Part shown: positions 7,118 to 15,641 of the stretch, one piece after another
Numbering within the stretch: position 1 is the stretch's first letter
Layout of the letters: each line of letters starts with the position of its first letter
Origin: an uncultured bacterium
GTDB taxonomy: Bacteria; Bacteroidota; Bacteroidia; Bacteroidales; Muribaculaceae
Direction of reading: 5' to 3'
Length of the DNA stretch: 29,519 bases
Assembly: GCA_946184715.1 (NCBI GenBank)
Contig: CAMHGU010000004.1
Location: 1 to 29,519, forward strand
Notes under the pieces: generated by a model
The model's database searches: none
What the model saw: only the letters and a program-made list of their open reading frames with translations
What the model was told of the DNA's origin: nothing
Made by a program: the position numbers and the translations under genes

Positions 7118-8665
7118 TCACAGCAGCTTGAGCAGCGCGGTCACGCCGGCGCTCTCCTTCTCTTTGGCGAGGCTCTTGGCGCGCTCTTTATCGACGGCGA
7201 TGCCGCCGGTGCCGTTCTCGTAGCAGTCGATGAGGCGGCTGCGGGCGTTGGCCGTCAGGCGTCGCTGCGAAGCCGCGAGTTCGTACAGCTCTACAGCCTT
7301 CTTGTAGTCTTGCTCCACTCCGCGCCCCTCGTAGTAGAGGTCGCCAAGATAGCACTGGGCCGGAGCGTAGCCGCCGGCCGAGGCTTGCTCGTAGAGCTTG
7401 ACGGCCGAGGCCATATCCTTGTCGGTGCCTTTGCCCACCTCGGTGAGCGAGCCGAGCAGGAACGCTGCCATAGCGTAGCTGTCGCTCACCTCGCGCAGCA
7501 GCTTCACGGCGCGCTTGGGGTCGGTCTTGGCATACTCTTTATTGGCCAATACGGCGGCTTGCAGGGTCTTGCCCTCGCTGCATTTCGCCTTCTCGAGGGC
7601 CTTGAACTCCTTGAGCGCGGCCTCGTAGTCCTTGTCGATGGAGTAGAGCTTCATTCCGCGCAGGTAGTTGCCGAAGGGGGTGGCCATTACGGTGTCGTTC
7701 TGGGCGATGCGCTTCTTGAAGGCGCGTTGATAGCCGAGGGCGGCGGCTTCGGCATACCAGTGGAGGGCGGCTTCGTAGTCGCGGTCGAGGCCTGTGTCTG
7801 TGCGGTAGCACTCGGCCAGCGCCCACATCGAGTGGACCGAGCCTGCCGCGGCGGCTCGGCGGTACCATTTCACGGCTTGCGCGTCGTCGTGGGCCACGCC
7901 GTCGCCGGTGGCATAGAGGTTGCCGAGCTTATTCTGCGCCGCGGCGTAGTCGCGCTCGGCGGCGCGCAGGAGGTAGATTACGCCTTCCCGCTTATCGGCG
8001 GGGCAGCCGCGACCCTCGTGGCGCAGCAGGCCGTAGTAGTAGATGCCGGTGAGGTCGTCGGCGTCGGCGGCTTGCTTGAAGAGCGGCACGGCATCCACGG
8101 CGCGCTTCTCGTTGAGGCTTATCAGGCCCAGCTCGCGCGCGGCATCGGCCGAGCCTTGCTTCACCGCGGCCTCATAGTGGCTCTTGGCCTTGGCTATGTC
8201 CTTCTTGACGCCGTTGCCCTTCTGATAGCTGAGGCCGAGCAGCACGTTGTCGAATGCCGTGGCGTTGTCGGCCAAGCGCTCGCGCTCGGCTATCAGCGCC
8301 TTGTTGCCGTGCTTGAGTGAGTGGTTGTAGAGCCGCAGGGCGGCGAGGCTGTCGCGCTCCACGCCGCGCCCGTGCTGGTAGCACAGCGCGAGGTTGCCCA
8401 GGGCGAGCACGTTGCCTTGGTTGCCGCTTTGACGCCACCACCGGGCCGCCGTGGCGTAGTCGCGCGCCACGTGGCGCCCGGCATAGTACCAGCCGCCCAC
8501 TTCGTTTTGGCACGCGGCGTCGCCGGCCTCGGCCTTCGCCATTATGGCCTTGACGCTGTCGGTAGGCGTCGAGGTCCACGCCACAGTTTCGGCCGCGCCG
8601 CCTTGCGCCGCGGCAGTCAGGGCGATTGTCGCCATCGCCATTGTAATAATCTTTTGCTTCATCAT
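7118..8665 (-). CDS. Exported Sel1-like repeat protein, 515 aa (divergent)
   Basis: The signal peptide (MMKQKIITMAMATIALTAAA) is followed by about a dozen Sel1-like/TPR-like helical hairpins, for example LGNLYATGDGVAHDDAQAVK and YLGDLYYEGRGVEQDYKKAV. Such repeats form curved scaffolds for protein partners and have no catalytic residues. This is the last gene of the leftward SLR array and the most diverged. It does not share the MKTILRILLCAA leader or the LGITD cap of its neighbours, and several repeats are irregular (SLNEKRAVDAVPLFKQA, EYAKTDPKRAVKLLREV). It is probably an older member or a separate partner. It starts 15 bases after the upstream gene ends, which suggests co-transcription. Periplasmic location follows from the signal peptide. 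Confidence 0.85.
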   Translation of the reverse strand: MMKQKIITMAMATIALTAAAQGGAAETVAWTSTPTDSVKAIMAKAEAGDAACQNEVGGWYYAGRHVARDYATAARWWRQSGNQGNVLALGNLALCYQHGRGVERDSLAALRLYNHSLKHGNKALIAERERLADNATAFDNVLLGLSYQKGNGVKKDIAKAKSHYEAAVKQGSADAARELGLISLNEKRAVDAVPLFKQAADADDLTGIYYYGLLRHEGRGCPADKREGVIYLLRAAERDYAAAQNKLGNLYATGDGVAHDDAQAVKWYRRAAAAGSVHSMWALAECYRTDTGLDRDYEAALHWYAEAAALGYQRAFKKRIAQNDTVMATPFGNYLRGMKLYSIDKDYEAALKEFKALEKAKCSEGKTLQAAVLANKEYAKTDPKRAVKLLREVSDSYAMAAFLLGSLTEVGKGTDKDMASAVKLYEQASAGGYAPAQCYLGDLYYEGRGVEQDYKKAVELYELAASQRRLTANARSRLIDCYENGTGGIAVDKERAKSLAKEKESAGVTALLKLL

Positions 8666-8680
8666 AGAATATTTTGTTGT

Positions 8681-9799
8681 TTAGTCGGTTATACCAAGTG
8701 ATTTGAGGGCGTCGATAGCAGGAGCATAGCCTTGACTGGCCGCTTTGCGGTACCATTTGATGGCCGCCTTTCGGTCGGCTTTCACCGGGTAGCTATCTAT
8801 TAAATAGCAGTTGCCAAGATTATACTGCGCTTCGGCATTGCCTTGCTCAGCGGCTTTTTTATACCATTTTACGGCAGCTTTGTAGTCAGCTTCGGCTGAG
8901 GCGATTAATATTTTGCCGTAAGGTTTACCCTCCTCAAAGAAGTAATTACCGATGAGAAGCTGTCCTTCGGCATCGGTCGGGTTGGCTTTGCGTAGCAGCG
9001 TATCGGCTAACTTAATGCCCCGCTTTGCAGCTTTGGTCCACCACTGATAAGCTAATTTCTCGTTTTTCTCAACGCCTTTGCCATAGAAATAGCAATAGCC
9101 GAGGTTGTATTGTCCGGCTGATTCGCCTCCTTCGGCAGCGAGACGAAACAGTCGGGCAGCCTCAACTTCGTCCTGTGTTACACCACGTCCATTCAAATAG
9201 CAGCTGCCGAGGTTGTTTAGCGCGGAGGGAGAGCCTTGCTCGGCAGCCTTGCGATACCAATACAGCGCAGTGGCGTAGCTCTGTTCTACTCCATATCCAT
9301 CGGAGTATAATGAGGCAAGGTTGATTTGCGCATCAGTATGGCCTTGCTCGGCGGCCTTTTGGTACCATTTGGCGGCAGTAGTATAGTCTTGTTCTATATT
9401 GAGGCGCGTACCTTTGCCACCTAAGGTACTGCCACTTGTAAATATTTTACCGAGTTCGTATTGCGCGTCGCTGTAACCGGCGTTGGCGGCTTTGGTGATT
9501 AGGTCATAGGCTTTAGGTCCATCTCCTATCACTCCGTCGCCATTGGCGTAGCACACGCCGAGCTTGAATTGGGCAGCCAGGTTGCCTTGTGCGGCGGCGC
9601 GCTCGTACCACTCGGCGGCTTGCTTCATATCTTTCGCCACCTCAAGACCTTCGGCATAGTTGTAGCCCATAAGGAATTGCGCTTCGGCATCGCCGGCTTC
9701 GGCTTGGGAGCGGAGGGTGGCGATGTCGTCGTCGGCGCTGGCGGCGAGCGGCATCAGCGCTATCGCTGCGCAAATAAGTATTCGTAGTATCGTTTTCAT
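8681..9799 (-). CDS. Exported Sel1-like repeat protein, 372 aa
   Basis: The signal peptide MKTILRILICAAIALMPLAA ends at ASA and is followed by about eight SLRs and the C-terminal cap ALKSLGITD. Repeats 1-2 (MGYNYAEGLEVAKDM, LGVCYANGDGV) match those of the next three larger paralogs. Repeat 3 is lengthened by a non-SLR insertion (GSTLGGKGTRLNIEQDYTTA). Repeat 7 has a second unusual insertion starting KANPTDAEGQLLIGNYFFEE, which is also present in the 558-residue paralog (11170-12846). These shared irregularities show descent from one long ancestor. The gap to the upstream gene is 9 bases. The likely role is a periplasmic binding scaffold; the partner is unknown. Confidence 0.87.
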   Translation of the reverse strand: MKTILRILICAAIALMPLAASADDDIATLRSQAEAGDAEAQFLMGYNYAEGLEVAKDMKQAAEWYERAAAQGNLAAQFKLGVCYANGDGVIGDGPKAYDLITKAANAGYSDAQYELGKIFTSGSTLGGKGTRLNIEQDYTTAAKWYQKAAEQGHTDAQINLASLYSDGYGVEQSYATALYWYRKAAEQGSPSALNNLGSCYLNGRGVTQDEVEAARLFRLAAEGGESAGQYNLGYCYFYGKGVEKNEKLAYQWWTKAAKRGIKLADTLLRKANPTDAEGQLLIGNYFFEEGKPYGKILIASAEADYKAAVKWYKKAAEQGNAEAQYNLGNCYLIDSYPVKADRKAAIKWYRKAASQGYAPAIDALKSLGITD

Positions 9800-9808
9800 A
9801 ATGATAAT

Positions 9809-10861
9809 TTATTTTATAGTGTTACCCAGCATTCTGCGAGCTTCGATAGCAAAAGCATCGCCCTGGTCGGCTGCTTTGTTATACCAATACAAGGCTGTCT
9901 GGGAATCTTCGGCAACACCGATGCCGAATTCGTAGCATCCGCCGAGCTTGTATTGCGCATCAGCAAGCCCTTGCTCAGCTGCTTTGCGGTACCATTTTAT
10001 AGCCTCGGTGTGATCTTTGGCTACGCCGGTGCCCTCTGCGTAGCAATTGCCGAGTGCGAATTGCGCCACATCGTAGCCTTGGATGGCGGCTTTGCGATAC
10101 CATTCAAAAGCGGTCAGGGAATCTTTGGCGACACCGAGGCCTAATTTGTAACATCTGCCGAGCTGGTATTGCGCGCCGTCGTGGCCTTGTTCGGCGGCTT
10201 TGCGATACCATTTTACGGCCTCGGCGTAATCTTTGGAAGCGCCATTGCCATAATAATAGCAATTGCCGAGATTGTATTGCGCATTCACATTGCCTTGTTC
10301 GGCCGCTTTGCTATACCAATACACCGCCGCTGCATAGCTTTGACCCACTCCTTTGCCTTCTTCGTAAAGCCTTCCGAGGTTGTTTTGAGCGAAGTTATCG
10401 CCTTGCTCTGCAGCTTTGCGGTACCATTCGGCGGCAGTGGCATAAGAAAGAGTTACTCTGAATGGATGTTCGCTGTTGCCTGCAATTGTTAAACCTTTAG
10501 CATACCAGTAACCGAGCTCGAATTGCGCATCACTGTAACCTTGCTTGGCGGATCTGGTAATAATGTCAAATGCTTTTATTCCATCTGCCTCCACACCCTC
10601 GCCATTTGCGAAGCAAATACCAAGCTTGTATTGCGCGGCGGCGTGGCCTTGCTCGGCAGCGCGAGTGTACCACTCGGCGGCTTGTTTCATATCTTTCTCT
10701 ACCTCAATGCCTTCAGCATAGTTGTAGCCCATAAGGTATTGCGCGTCGGCATCGCCGGCTTCGGCTAGGGCTCGGAGGGTAGCGATGTCATCGGCGGCGC
10801 TCGCGGAGAGCGGCATTAGCGCTATCGCGGCGCAAAGAAGTATTCTTAGTATCGTTTTCAT
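9809..10861 (-). CDS. Exported Sel1-like repeat protein, 350 aa
   Basis: It has the leader MKTILRILLCAAIALMPLSA and eight SLRs of 36 residues. Repeat 3 is stretched to 46 residues by an insertion containing SEHPFRVTLSYATAAEWY, which also appears in the paralogs at 11170 and 12868. The C-terminus reads EARRMLGNTIK instead of LKxLGITD, so the usual cap has decayed or been remodelled. Repeats such as LGNCYYYGNGASKDYAEAVK are close to consensus. The protein should be an alpha-solenoid in the periplasm. The gene sits 21 bases downstream of the mini SLR gene in the same array. Confidence 0.87.
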   Translation of the reverse strand: MKTILRILLCAAIALMPLSASAADDIATLRALAEAGDADAQYLMGYNYAEGIEVEKDMKQAAEWYTRAAEQGHAAAQYKLGICFANGEGVEADGIKAFDIITRSAKQGYSDAQFELGYWYAKGLTIAGNSEHPFRVTLSYATAAEWYRKAAEQGDNFAQNNLGRLYEEGKGVGQSYAAAVYWYSKAAEQGNVNAQYNLGNCYYYGNGASKDYAEAVKWYRKAAEQGHDGAQYQLGRCYKLGLGVAKDSLTAFEWYRKAAIQGYDVAQFALGNCYAEGTGVAKDHTEAIKWYRKAAEQGLADAQYKLGGCYEFGIGVAEDSQTALYWYNKAADQGDAFAIEARRMLGNTIK

Positions 10862-10882
10862 AATAGTTGATTTATTTGTTGT

Positions 10883-11146
10883 TTAATCAGTTATGCCAAG
10901 GCGTTTGAGATTCGCGATTGCGGTTTGATTGCCTTGAATTGCCGCTTTGCGAAACCATTTCACGGCTTCGGCGCAATCTTTGGCAACACCGTTGCCGGTA
11001 TAGTAGCATAAACCGAGGTTGCATTGCGCTTCGGCATCGCCGGCTTCGGCTTGGGCTCGGAGGGTGGCGATGTCGTCGGCGGCGCTCGCGGCGAGCGGCA
11101 TCAGCGCTATCGCGGCACAAAGAAGTAATCGTAATATCGTTTTCAT
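10883..11146 (-). CDS. Mini Sel1 protein: leader, one repeat and cap, 87 aa
   Basis: It consists of the array leader (MKTILRLLLCAAIALMPLAA), a single SLR (NLGLCYYTGNGVAKDCAEAV) and the cap NLKRLGITD. The last 141 bases are identical to the end of the 303-residue paralog (14668-14808). The simplest origin is recombination joining the first repeat of one gene to the last repeat of another. It is intact, with start, stop and spacers matching the other array genes, so it may be expressed. One SLR is too short for a normal solenoid. It may act as a dominant fragment, a capping piece, or only as a recombination by-product. Confidence 0.75.
   Translation of the reverse strand: MKTILRLLLCAAIALMPLAASAADDIATLRAQAEAGDAEAQCNLGLCYYTGNGVAKDCAEAVKWFRKAAIQGNQTAIANLKRLGITD
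10892..11032 (-). repeat. 141-bp exact duplicate of the end of the 303-aa SLR gene
   Basis: Identical to 14668-14808 (offset 3776), ending at a G/A difference. It covers the last SLR and most of the cap, up to but not including the stop codon. Confidence 0.9.
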
Positions 11147-11169
11147 AGCGATGAATGATTTTGTTGTGT

Positions 11170-12846
11170 TTAGTCAGTTATTCCAAGACGCTTGAGATTA
11201 TCGATAGCGTTTTGATTGCCTTGAATAGACGCTTCGCGCCACCATTTTGCAGCCTCGGTGTAATCTTGGGTAACACCATTGCCAAAGAAATAGCACGCCC
11301 CGAGACGATTTTGAGCTTTGGCGTGCCCTTGTTCAGCTGCTTTGCGGTACCATTTAACAGCTTCTCTGCTATTTGTCGCAACGCAGTCACGAAATCCAAG
11401 GAAATACACATCTCCGAGTTTATATTGAGCTTCGGCATTACCATTTTTTGCAGCTTTTTTATACCATCCTAAGGCAGCTTTGTATAAGCCAGCTTTGAAA
11501 TCGGCCTCCACTTCAGGATTCAAGTTTCTGTAATTATCGCTCCAATCAGTAAAGTAATCGCCAAGGATTAGCTGCTCTTCTGCATCCGTTGGATTAGCCT
11601 TGCTTAAAACTTTCTGTGCTGCATCAACATCTTGAATGGCGGCTTTACTCATCCACTGATAAGCTGATTTATTGTCCTGCTCAACTCCTTTACCATACAG
11701 ATAGCAAAAGCCAAGTAAATATTGGGCATCAGCATGGCCGTGCTCTGCGGCTTTACGCCACCATTGTACCGCTTCAGCGTAATCTTTTTCTACACCGTGG
11801 CCTTCGTAATATGATAAAGCAAGGTCATATTGTGCATTTGCATAACCTAGTTCAGCCGCTTTGCGGCACCATTTGACGACTTCAATATCATTTTGGGCAA
11901 TGTCTTTACCTTTATTATAACATTCGTAGCGGCTATATTGCGCTCTAGCCTCTCCTTGCACAGCAGCTTTGTGAAAGCACTTTAGAGCTTCTGCATAATC
12001 TTTTTCTACACCGTAACCGGTGTAATAACAATAGCCGAGGTTGCATTGCGCTTCAGCAAGGCCTTGCTCAGCAGCTTTGCGATACCATTTTACAGCTTCG
12101 GTGTAATCTTGGGCTACGCCATTGCCGTTATAATAGCAGTTGCCAAGATTATACTGCGCTCCGGCATTGCCTTGCTCAGCCGCTTTGCGATACCATTTTA
12201 AGGCTTCATTATAATCTTTATTTACACCTTGTCCATTGTAATATTTATTACCGAGATTGCTTTGCGCGTCAGCAAGCCCTTGCTCGGCAGCTTTGCGAAA
12301 CCATTTTACAGCCTCGGTGTAATCTTGCTTTACGCCCTGACCATCTTCAAAAAGGTCTCCGAGGTTATTCTGAGCGAAGCCATCGCCTTGCTCGGCGGCT
12401 TTGCGATACCATTCGGCTGCGGTAGGATAGGATTGTGTTATTTTGAATGGATGTTCGCTCTGGGCTGCAATTGTAATACCGTTACCATACCAATATCCGA
12501 GCTCGAACTGCGCGTCGCTGTAGCCTTGATTGGCGGCATTTGTGATTAGCTCGTAAGCTTTCTCGCCATTTGCCTCCACTCCGTCGCCATTGGCGTAGCA
12601 TATTCCGAGCTTGAATTGGGCGGCGGCGTTGCCTTGGGCGGCGGCGCGCTCGTACCACCGGGCGGCTTGCGTCATATCTTTCTCTACCTCAATGCCTTCG
12701 GCATAGTTGTAGCCCATAACGAACTGCGCCTCGGCATCGCCGGCTTCGGCTTGAGAGCGAGTGGTGGCGATGTCGTCGTCGGCGCTGGCGGCGAGTGGCA
12801 TCAGCGCTATCGCGGCGCAGAGCAGTATTTGTAATATCGTTTTCAT
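11170..12846 (-). CDS. Exported Sel1-like repeat protein, 558 aa (longest in the array)
   Basis: Leader MKTILQILLCAAIALMPLAA, then about 13 SLRs and the cap NLKRLGITD. Repeat 3 carries the SEHPFKITQSYPTAAEWY insertion. Repeat 8 is degenerate (RYECYNKGKDIAQNDIEVVK). Repeat 11 is extended by a block starting KANPTDAEEQLILGDYF, shared with the 372-residue paralog at 8681. It therefore combines the irregular features of several shorter paralogs and may be closest to the ancestral gene from which they were shortened. It should be a long superhelical periplasmic scaffold with no visible catalytic site. Spacing to its neighbours is 21-23 bases. Confidence 0.88.
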   Translation of the reverse strand: MKTILQILLCAAIALMPLAASADDDIATTRSQAEAGDAEAQFVMGYNYAEGIEVEKDMTQAARWYERAAAQGNAAAQFKLGICYANGDGVEANGEKAYELITNAANQGYSDAQFELGYWYGNGITIAAQSEHPFKITQSYPTAAEWYRKAAEQGDGFAQNNLGDLFEDGQGVKQDYTEAVKWFRKAAEQGLADAQSNLGNKYYNGQGVNKDYNEALKWYRKAAEQGNAGAQYNLGNCYYNGNGVAQDYTEAVKWYRKAAEQGLAEAQCNLGYCYYTGYGVEKDYAEALKCFHKAAVQGEARAQYSRYECYNKGKDIAQNDIEVVKWCRKAAELGYANAQYDLALSYYEGHGVEKDYAEAVQWWRKAAEHGHADAQYLLGFCYLYGKGVEQDNKSAYQWMSKAAIQDVDAAQKVLSKANPTDAEEQLILGDYFTDWSDNYRNLNPEVEADFKAGLYKAALGWYKKAAKNGNAEAQYKLGDVYFLGFRDCVATNSREAVKWYRKAAEQGHAKAQNRLGACYFFGNGVTQDYTEAAKWWREASIQGNQNAIDNLKRLGITD

Positions 12847-12867
12847 AATAGTTGATTTATTTTGTGT

Positions 12868-13698
12868 TTAATCAGTTATGCCAAGGCGTTTGAGAGCATC
12901 GATAGCTTTTTGTTTGCCTTGAATTGCTGCTTTACTGTACCACTTCATAGCTTCGTTAGTATCTTTTGCGACACCATTGCCGTATTCATAGCATACACCG
13001 AGGTTGTGTTGCGCTTCAGCATTACCTTGCTCAGCGGCTTTGTGGTACCATTTTACGGCTTCGGTGTAATCTTGGGCAACCCCTTCCCCGAACCCATAGC
13101 AAAGGCCGAGACTGAATTGCGCGAGGGCAAGCCCTTGCTCAGCTGCTTTGCGATACCATTTTACAGCCTCGGTGTGATCTTGCTTTACGCCCTGACCATT
13201 ATTAAAAAGGATTCCGAGGTTTACTTGCGCGAAGCCATCGCCTTGCTCGGCGGCTTTGCGATACCATTCGGCTGCGGTAGTATAGGATTGTGTTATTCTG
13301 AATGGATGTTCGCTCCGGGTTGCAATTGTAACACCTTTTGCATACCACCATCCGAGCTCGAACTGCGCGTCGCTGTAGCCGGCATTGGCGGCTTTGGTGA
13401 TTAGGTCGTAGGCTTTCTCGCCATTTGCCTCCACTCCTTCACCACTGATGTAGCATACGCCGAGATTGAATTGGGCGGCGGCGTTGCCTTGGGCGGCGGC
13501 ACGTTCGTACCACCGGGCGGCTTGCGTCATATCTTTCTCCACCTCAATGCCTTCGGCATAGTAGTAGCCCATAAGGTATTGCGCTTCGGCATCGCCGGCA
13601 TCGGCTTGGGAGCGGAGGGTGGCGATGTCGTCGGCGCCGGCGGCGAGCGGCATCAGCGCTATCGCGGCGCAGAGCAGTATTCGTAGTATCGTTTTCAT
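12868..13698 (-). CDS. Exported Sel1-like repeat protein, 276 aa
   Basis: Leader MKTILRILLCAAIALMPLAA, six SLRs and the cap ALKRLGITD. The first four repeats follow the same pattern as the 558- and 350-residue paralogs, including the SEHPFRITQSYTTAAEWY insertion in repeat 3. The last two are close to consensus (LGLCYGFGEGVAQDYTEAVK, LGVCYEYGNGVAKDTNEAMK). The spacer and stop region upstream (13691-13738) are the same as at 12839-12886 downstream, so gene plus spacer behaves as a duplicated cassette. A role as a periplasmic scaffold is inferred. Confidence 0.87.
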   Translation of the reverse strand: MKTILRILLCAAIALMPLAAGADDIATLRSQADAGDAEAQYLMGYYYAEGIEVEKDMTQAARWYERAAAQGNAAAQFNLGVCYISGEGVEANGEKAYDLITKAANAGYSDAQFELGWWYAKGVTIATRSEHPFRITQSYTTAAEWYRKAAEQGDGFAQVNLGILFNNGQGVKQDHTEAVKWYRKAAEQGLALAQFSLGLCYGFGEGVAQDYTEAVKWYHKAAEQGNAEAQHNLGVCYEYGNGVAKDTNEAMKWYSKAAIQGKQKAIDALKRLGITD

Positions 13699-13719
13699 AA
13701 TAGTTGATTTATTTTGTGT

Positions 13720-14634
13720 TTAATCAGTTATGCCAAGGGTTTTGAGGGAATTGATGGCTTCTTGTTGACCTTGAATGGCAGCTTTTTGCCACCACTTTAC
13801 AGCTTCGCTTTGATCTTGGGCAACACCTATGCCTTTATAGTAGCATAACCCGAGATTACATTGCGCTTCTGCATTACCTTGGTCAGCCGCTTTGCGCAAC
13901 CATTTTACGGCTTCGATGTAATCGCAGGTGACGCCTTTACCTGTGTAATAGCATAGGCCAAGGTTGTTCTGCGCTTTTTCAAGTCCTTGTTCAGCTGCTT
14001 TGCGAAACCATTTTACGGCCTCGGTGTAATCTTGCTTAATGCCATTGCCGTTATAATAGCAATAACCGAGATTGAGTTGAGCCATTGCATGACCTTGCTC
14101 AGCGGCTTTGCGCGACCATTTCACAGCCTCGGTGTAATCCTGCGCAATGCCGTTGCCGTGATAATAGCAATAGCACAAGTTACACTGAGCCTCCGCATAC
14201 CCTTGCTCAGCCGATTTGCGGTACCATTTTACTGCCTCGGTGTAATCTTGGTTTACGCCGTTACCATATTCGTAGCATACCCCGAGGTTGTGTTGCGCTA
14301 AGGCATAGCCTCGTTCAGCAGCTTTGCGATACCATTTTACGGCTTCAGCGGAATCTTGGCTTACTCCATTACCGTTTTCATATAAGACACCCAAGTTATT
14401 TTGAGCTTCTGCATTACCTTGGTCAGCAGCTTTGCGATACCATTTCACGGCTTCGGTGTAATCTTGGGCAACACCTTCTCCGAACTCGTAGCATATCCCG
14501 AGGTTTAATTGCGCCTCGGCATCGCCGGCTTCGGCTTGGGCGCGGAGGGTGGCGATGTCGTCGCCAGTCGCACTGGCGGCAAGCGGCATCAGCGCTATCG
14601 CGGCGCAGAGCAGTATTCTTAGTATCGATTTCAT
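13720..14634 (-). CDS. Exported Sel1-like repeat protein, 304 aa
   Basis: Leader MKSILRILLCAAIALMPLAA, then seven regular 36-residue SLRs and the cap SLKTLGITD. Unlike the 276-, 350- and 558-residue paralogs it has no SEHPF insertion, so it belongs to a regular subgroup with the 303- and 300-residue proteins. Repeats run LGICYEFGEGVAQDYTEAVK, LGVLYENGNGVSQDSAEAVK and so on. Several repeats have an extra Cys (LCYCYYHGNG, GVTCDYIEAV) beyond the usual LGxCY. Such pairs could form disulfides if the protein is periplasmic. Gene spacing is 21-24 bases within the array. Confidence 0.88.
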   Translation of the reverse strand: MKSILRILLCAAIALMPLAASATGDDIATLRAQAEAGDAEAQLNLGICYEFGEGVAQDYTEAVKWYRKAADQGNAEAQNNLGVLYENGNGVSQDSAEAVKWYRKAAERGYALAQHNLGVCYEYGNGVNQDYTEAVKWYRKSAEQGYAEAQCNLCYCYYHGNGIAQDYTEAVKWSRKAAEQGHAMAQLNLGYCYYNGNGIKQDYTEAVKWFRKAAEQGLEKAQNNLGLCYYTGKGVTCDYIEAVKWLRKAADQGNAEAQCNLGLCYYKGIGVAQDQSEAVKWWQKAAIQGQQEAINSLKTLGITD

Positions 14635-14658
14635 AATAGTTGATTTATTTTGTTGAAT

Positions 14659-15570
14659 TTAGTCGGATATGCCAAGGCGTTTGAGATTCGCGATTGCGGT
14701 TTGATTGCCTTGAATTGCCGCTTTGCGAAACCATTTCACGGCTTCGGCGCAATCTTTGGCAACACCGTTGCCGGTATAGTAGCATAAACCGAGGTTGCAT
14801 TGCGCTTCAGCATGGCCTTGGTCGGCAGCTTTGCGGTACCATTTTACCGCCTCGGTGTAATTTTTGGCAACACCGGTGCCGTGATAATAGCAATAACCCA
14901 AGCTGCCTTGTGCCGTTGCATTACCTTGTTCAGCGGCTTTGTGATACCATTTTACGGCTTCGGTGTAATCTTGGGCTACGCCTTTACCATATTCATAGCA
15001 TCTCCCGAGGTTGACTTGTGCCGAGGTAAACCCTTGCTCGGCCGCTTGTCGGTACCATTTTATCGCTTCGGTGTAATCTTTGTTTACGCCATTACCGAGT
15101 ACGTAGAATATGCCGAGGTTGAATTGCGCCAAAGCCAACCCTTGTTCGGCAGCTTTTCGATACCATTTTGCCGCCTCAGAGTAATCTCGGGCTACGCCAT
15201 TGCCATGTTCGTAGCACACTCCGAGGTTGTATTGCGCCGTGGCCAGCCCTTGCTCAGCGGCTTTTCGATACCAAAACACCGCAGTCGGTGAATCTTGGGA
15301 TACACCTTCGCCCGACTCGTAGCTTACGCCCAGGTTGAATTGTGCCTCGGCCAGCCCTTGGTCGGCGGCTTTGCGGTACCAATATACCGCTGTCGGTGAA
15401 TCCTGTTTTACACCATCGCCCGTATAATAGCTTACTCCGAGGTTATATTGCGACACGGCGTCGCCTGCTTCGGCTTGGGCGCGGAGGGCGGCGATGTCAT
15501 CGTCGGCGCCGGCGGCGAGCGGTATCAGCGATATCGCCGCGCAAAGGAGTATTTGTAATATTGATTTCAT
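14659..15570 (-). CDS. Exported Sel1-like repeat protein, 303 aa
   Basis: Leader MKSILQILLCAAISLIPLAA (cleaved near AGA-DDD), seven regular SLRs and the cap NLKRLGISD. The first two repeats have SPTAVYWYRKA/SPTAVFWYRKA variants. The final repeat and most of the cap (141 bases) are identical to the mini SLR gene at 10883. The following gap to the next upstream gene (15571-15641) is 71 bases, larger than the usual 9-25. It could hold a promoter or mark a rearrangement, but no TAnnTTTG box is visible on this strand there. Confidence 0.88.
   Translation of the reverse strand: MKSILQILLCAAISLIPLAAGADDDIAALRAQAEAGDAVSQYNLGVSYYTGDGVKQDSPTAVYWYRKAADQGLAEAQFNLGVSYESGEGVSQDSPTAVFWYRKAAEQGLATAQYNLGVCYEHGNGVARDYSEAAKWYRKAAEQGLALAQFNLGIFYVLGNGVNKDYTEAIKWYRQAAEQGFTSAQVNLGRCYEYGKGVAQDYTEAVKWYHKAAEQGNATAQGSLGYCYYHGTGVAKNYTEAVKWYRKAADQGHAEAQCNLGLCYYTGNGVAKDCAEAVKWFRKAAIQGNQTAIANLKRLGISD
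14668..14808 (-). repeat. 141-bp exact duplicate, second copy
   Basis: Partner of 10892-11032. The match ends inside the last repeat where this gene continues into further SLRs. Confidence 0.9.
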
Positions 15571-15641
15571 AGAGCTAATTGGGTATTACAATTCCGGTTA
15601 TGATAGTAATGCATATAAGAATCACTCTGCGTATCGTTATG

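Noticed and set aside
7115..8320. + strand open frame of 401 codons
   Set aside because: It is antisense to the 515-residue SLR protein, has low-complexity Leu/Val/Gly composition and no recognisable domain.
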